From NCBI GenBank assembly GCA_005883655.1, contig VBDA01000157.1, forward strand, positions 1 to 8,776: a DNA stretch of 8,776 bases. The letters run 5' to 3'. Of this stretch, positions 6,711-8,776 are shown piece after piece. Within the stretch, counting starts at the first letter, position 1. Every line of letters starts with the position of its first letter. The translations under genes and the position numbers were made by a program. Origin of the DNA: Betaproteobacteria bacterium. GTDB taxonomy: Bacteria; Pseudomonadota; Gammaproteobacteria; Burkholderiales; Casimicrobiaceae. A model generated the notes under the pieces. It was not told the DNA's origin, ran no database searches, and saw only the letters and a list, made by a program, of their open reading frames with translations.

Positions 6711-7286
6711 GTGTCTCGTCCGGACTCGTTGGCCACTCAGCGCACCCGTGCGCGCATCGCCCAGGCGACCGCACGGCTGATTGCCGAGCACGGCCTCACC
6801 GACTGGACCGCCGCGAAAAGAAAGGCCTGCCGCGAGCTCGGATTGCCCGAGCGCGCGACTCTTCCCGCGAACGACGAGGTCGAGCAGGCGTTGCACGATT
6901 ACAACACGCTTTTCCGGCACCGCTCGCAGCCACTTTCGCTTCGAGCGCAGCGTGAAGCGGCCATGAAGTGGATGGATGAGCTTTCCCGTTGGAATCCGGT
7001 GCTAATCGGCGGCGCCGCAGCGGGATGGGCAACGGAGCACAGCGACGTTCACCTCGAGCTCGAGGCCGAAGACCCCAAGGAAGTCGAGCTTGCCCTTATC
7101 AACGCCGGCGTGGAATACGCGGCGGCGACCGCGACTGACCTGTCCTCTCGCGTTGAATTGCGACTCGACGGCGACAACTGCGGAATCCGGTTGTCGATCC
7201 TCACCCCGCTGCAGCGTCGCAATCGGCCGCGCCGTGACGACGCGCGGTTATCGCCGGCCGAATTACGATCACTGCTCGAGGACTAG
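6711..7286 (+). CDS. Conserved-type hypothetical protein with degenerate nucleotidyltransferase-like motif
   Basis: I do not recognise this gene by name. I choose the GTG at 6711 (191 residues), 13 bases after the ponA stop with GGTGA just upstream. An in-frame ATG at 6588 would overlap ponA by 110 bases and encode an unlikely Arg/Ser-rich leader. Residues about 8-48 form a helical, basic segment (RTRARIAQATARLIAEHG) that resembles the first helix of TetR-type regulators, but no full helix-turn-helix follows convincingly. Residues 99-115 fit the polymerase-beta-like nucleotidyltransferase pattern hG[GS]-x(9-13)-Dh[DE]h as I99-G100-G101, ten residues, then D112-V-H114-L. The second acidic residue is His, so catalysis is doubtful. 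The C-terminal tail is basic then acidic (RRNRPRRDDARLSPAEL). It is probably co-transcribed with ponA. It ends tail to tail with hemB, sharing CTAG. There is no membrane segment or signal peptide, so it is likely cytoplasmic. Confidence 0.8.
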   Translation: MSRPDSLATQRTRARIAQATARLIAEHGLTDWTAAKRKACRELGLPERATLPANDEVEQALHDYNTLFRHRSQPLSLRAQREAAMKWMDELSRWNPVLIGGAAAGWATEHSDVHLELEAEDPKEVELALINAGVEYAAATATDLSSRVELRLDGDNCGIRLSILTPLQRRNRPRRDDARLSPAELRSLLED

Positions 7287-8290
7287 CGCTCGTCTTTGAG
7301 CCAGCGTGCGGCAGCGATCGCAAAATAGGTAAGAATCGCGTCCGCGCCGGCCCGCTTGAACGCGATGAGCGCTTCCAGGGCGCAGGCCCGCTCGTCCAGC
7401 CACCCGTTGCCGGCCGCAGCCTTGAGCATCGCGTACTCGCCGCTGACCTGATACACCGCCGTGGGCACGCCAAAAGTGTCTTTGACGCGGCGCACGATGT
7501 CCAGATACGGCAGCCCGGGCTTCACCATGATCATGTCGGCGCCTTCCTGCAGATCGAGATAGACCTCCCATAGCGCCTCGTCGGTGTTGGCCGGATCCAT
7601 CTGGTAGGTGTGCTTGCCGCCGCTGCCGAGATTCGCCGCGGAGCCCACGGCATCGCGGAACGGCCCATAGAAGCTCGACGCATACTTGGCCGAATACGCC
7701 AGAATGCGTGGCTTGTCGAAGCCCGCTTGATCGAGCGCGGATCGCAGCGCGCCGACGCGACCGTCCATCATGTCCGAAGGCGCGAGTATGTCGACGCCGG
7801 CCTCGGCGTGGCAAAGCGCCTGGCGGGTCAAGGCGACGACTGTCGGATCGTTGGCCACGTAGCCGGTCTCGTCGACCACGCCGTCCTGGCCGTGGCTCGT
7901 GTACGGGTCGAGCGCGACGTCGGTCATAATCCCCAACGCCGGAAAGCGGTCCTTCAAAGCGCGGATGGCGCTCGGTACCAAGCCCTTTGCATCCCAGGCC
8001 GCTTTCGCGTCCAGCGATTTGTGAGAGGCGTCGATGACCGGGAACAGCGCCATCGCAGGAATGCCCAACTCGACACAGGTCTCGGCATCGCGGAATAAGA
8101 GGTCGACGCTCTTGCGCGATACGCCGGGCAGTGACGCCACCTGCTGTTGGCGATTGCTGCCGTCGAGAACAAATACCGGATAGATGAGATCGGCGCTGCA
8201 AAGCGCGGATTCGCGCATTAGGCGGCGCGAAAATTCGTCGCGGCGCATGCGGCGCGGGCGCCGCGCTGGAAACTTTCCGACGAAGTTCAT
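7283..8290 (-). CDS. hemB: Delta-aminolevulinic acid dehydratase (porphobilinogen synthase), Asp-type metal site
   Basis: HemB condenses two molecules of 5-aminolevulinate into porphobilinogen, the second shared step of tetrapyrrole synthesis, in the cytoplasm. I use the ATG at 8290 (335 residues, starting MNFVGKFPARRPRRMRR), because family members begin just before the RRMRR segment; an ATG at 8362 would add 24 atypical residues. The two Schiff-base lysines are present: Lys202 in AYSAKYASSFYGPFRDA and Lys257 in the signature GADMIMVKPGLPYLD. The metal region is DVALDPYTSHGQDG (124-137). It carries Asp/Ala where zinc enzymes such as that of E. coli have cysteines, so this belongs to the magnesium-dependent type described in Pseudomonas. 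The ribosome site is weak and I see no clear promoter. Its stop shares CTAG with the convergent upstream gene. Confidence 0.97.
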   Translation of the reverse strand: MNFVGKFPARRPRRMRRDEFSRRLMRESALCSADLIYPVFVLDGSNRQQQVASLPGVSRKSVDLLFRDAETCVELGIPAMALFPVIDASHKSLDAKAAWDAKGLVPSAIRALKDRFPALGIMTDVALDPYTSHGQDGVVDETGYVANDPTVVALTRQALCHAEAGVDILAPSDMMDGRVGALRSALDQAGFDKPRILAYSAKYASSFYGPFRDAVGSAANLGSGGKHTYQMDPANTDEALWEVYLDLQEGADMIMVKPGLPYLDIVRRVKDTFGVPTAVYQVSGEYAMLKAAAGNGWLDERACALEALIAFKRAGADAILTYFAIAAARWLKDER

Positions 8291-8442
8291 GGCTTGGGCA
8301 ATCGAATCAGCGAGAAGCCGGATCGTAGCGCGCGGCCAAGCTCCGGAGCAACCGCGCAGCACAACTGCGACCTTGTCCGCTGTCCAAGAGGCGCCGCACG
8401 CCGGCGCGGAACTTTATGCAAAAGGCCGAAGTCTTATCTGCG

Positions 8443-8565
8443 GACGGTTATACGTCTCCCGCTTCCCTCCCTGAGCGGGTGCCATTCGGTTGCGTGAACT
8501 CACCTGCCGAAGGGCGTTCTTAGGCCCCGTGTCACTCCCCTTGACGGCGGGGCCTTTCTTTTTTT
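8443..8565 (+). ncRNA. Possible plus-strand small RNA ending at an intrinsic terminator
   Basis: Between hemB and engB the plus strand carries a row of hairpins that ends in a strong terminator: GACG/CGTC (8443-8456), CCCGCT/AGCGGG (8458-8479, 10-base loop), TTCGG/CCGAA (8485-8511), then the terminator stem. Both neighbours are read from the minus strand, so the plus-directed terminator has no protein gene to serve. This suggests a short non-coding RNA. The 5' end is uncertain: I found no convincing promoter, and the RNA could begin tens of bases earlier, for instance near 8424, where GGCCGAAG could pair with CTTAGGCC (8519-8526) with one mismatch. A 6S-like RNA is one idea, but I could not confirm the family. 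Confidence 0.3.
8522..8565 (+). terminator. Rho-independent terminator, plus-strand direction
   Basis: AGGCCCCG (8522-8529) pairs perfectly with CGGGGCCT (8548-8555). An inner GTCA/TGAC stem (8531-8534 with 8542-8545) extends the hairpin past a small internal loop. A T-rich run with only one C among the T residues follows to 8565. On the minus strand the hairpin is followed by AAGAACGCC with no U tract, so it should not stop engB transcripts well. The run of T ends right at the engB stop codon. Confidence 0.8.
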
Positions 8566-8776
8566 CTATCGGATCGCGCTGTTAGACGCGGACAGCGCCA
8601 GCCACGGTGCGATGGCGGCCTCGGCTTCGGCAAGGCCGGATCGCGGTGTCGCCGAGAACAACTGCACGCTGGTTTGCGCCGAGTAGATGCCGTAATCCTC
8701 GACCAGCGCGCGGCGCACGGTTTCGAGCATTCTGCGCTGCGCGCCGGTGGAAAGCTTATCCGACTTGGTCATGAGT
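8566..8776 (-). CDS. engB: Ribosome biogenesis GTP-binding protein EngB/YihA, C-terminal part (cut by window edge)
   Basis: EngB (YihA/YsxC) is a TrmE-Era-type GTPase needed for 50S ribosome assembly. The 69 visible codons are the C-terminal end and are open toward the window edge; the P-loop and switch regions lie outside. The G4 base-recognition motif appears as Thr-Lys-Ser-Asp in LMTKSDKLS at the start of the visible part. The G5 motif appears as SerAlaThr in VQLFSATPRSG. A C-terminal helix, AEAEAAIAPWL, follows. The ATG at 8772 lies inside the domain and is not the true start. The gene is upstream of hemB on the same strand, 275 bases away. Confidence 0.9.
   Translation of the reverse strand, partial: LMTKSDKLSTGAQRRMLETVRRALVEDYGIYSAQTSVQLFSATPRSGLAEAEAAIAPWLALSASNSAIR

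Noticed and set aside
5585..6736. Long minus-strand open frame (383 codons) opposite ponA
   Set aside because: It lies wholly opposite a well-supported PBP1A frame, its product is Arg/Gly/His-rich with no recognisable domain, and it has no ribosome site. It is a GC-rich shadow frame.
7269..8201. Minus-strand 310-codon frame overlapping hemB in another frame
   Set aside because: Same strand but out of frame with hemB, Arg/Gly-rich, no motif. hemB has all its catalytic residues, so this is a shadow.
8391..8407. GCGCCG/CGGCGC hairpin upstream of hemB as a terminator
   Set aside because: No T run follows on either strand. It may be a chance GC-rich dyad.
8291..8521. Known riboswitch (glycine, TPP, cobalamin) in the hemB leader
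   Set aside because: A GCCGAAGG string recalls glycine aptamers, but it lies on the strand opposite hemB, the other conserved segments are missing, and no TPP or cobalamin core could be found by eye.

Overview
This window looks like a chromosomal core region of a GC-rich Proteobacterium, most likely a betaproteobacterium. The evidence is the order pilMNOPQ divergent from a class A penicillin-binding protein gene, with hemB and engB close by, and the form of the proteins. I cannot name a genus. I see no insertion sequence, integrase, CRISPR array, tRNA, rRNA or phage gene, and nothing that looks like an undescribed multigene system.

Layout: 1-4231 (minus strand) holds the type IV pilus assembly operon, read pilM, pilN, pilO, pilP, pilQ. 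PilQ is cut by the window's left edge after 457 residues. pilN/O, O/P and P/Q each share a 4-base ATGA overlap, and pilM and pilN are 2 bases apart, so the five proteins are probably made from one mRNA with coupled translation. They form the inner-membrane alignment complex (PilM, PilN, PilO), its lipoprotein link (PilP) and the outer-membrane secretin (PilQ).

4232-4381 is an AT-rich divergent promoter region with several sigma70-like elements and an 11-bp tandem direct repeat. From it, the plus strand carries the PBP1A gene (4382-6697, ponA/mrcA). A small gene follows 13 bases later (6711-7286) and encodes a protein with a degenerate nucleotidyltransferase-like motif. It ends tail to tail against hemB (minus, 7283-8290), and the two stop codons share one palindromic CTAG.

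8291-8565 is a non-coding gap between hemB and engB. Near its right end is a strong Rho-independent terminator that works only in the plus direction, although both flanking genes are on the minus strand. Together with three smaller hairpins just before it, this suggests a small plus-strand RNA. This is the least explained signal in the window. The right edge (8566-8776) holds the C-terminal 69 codons of engB (yihA).

Functionally the window joins three unrelated housekeeping themes: pilus assembly through the envelope, peptidoglycan synthesis and haem synthesis. The pilus operon and ponA share a promoter region, an arrangement also known from Pseudomonas.
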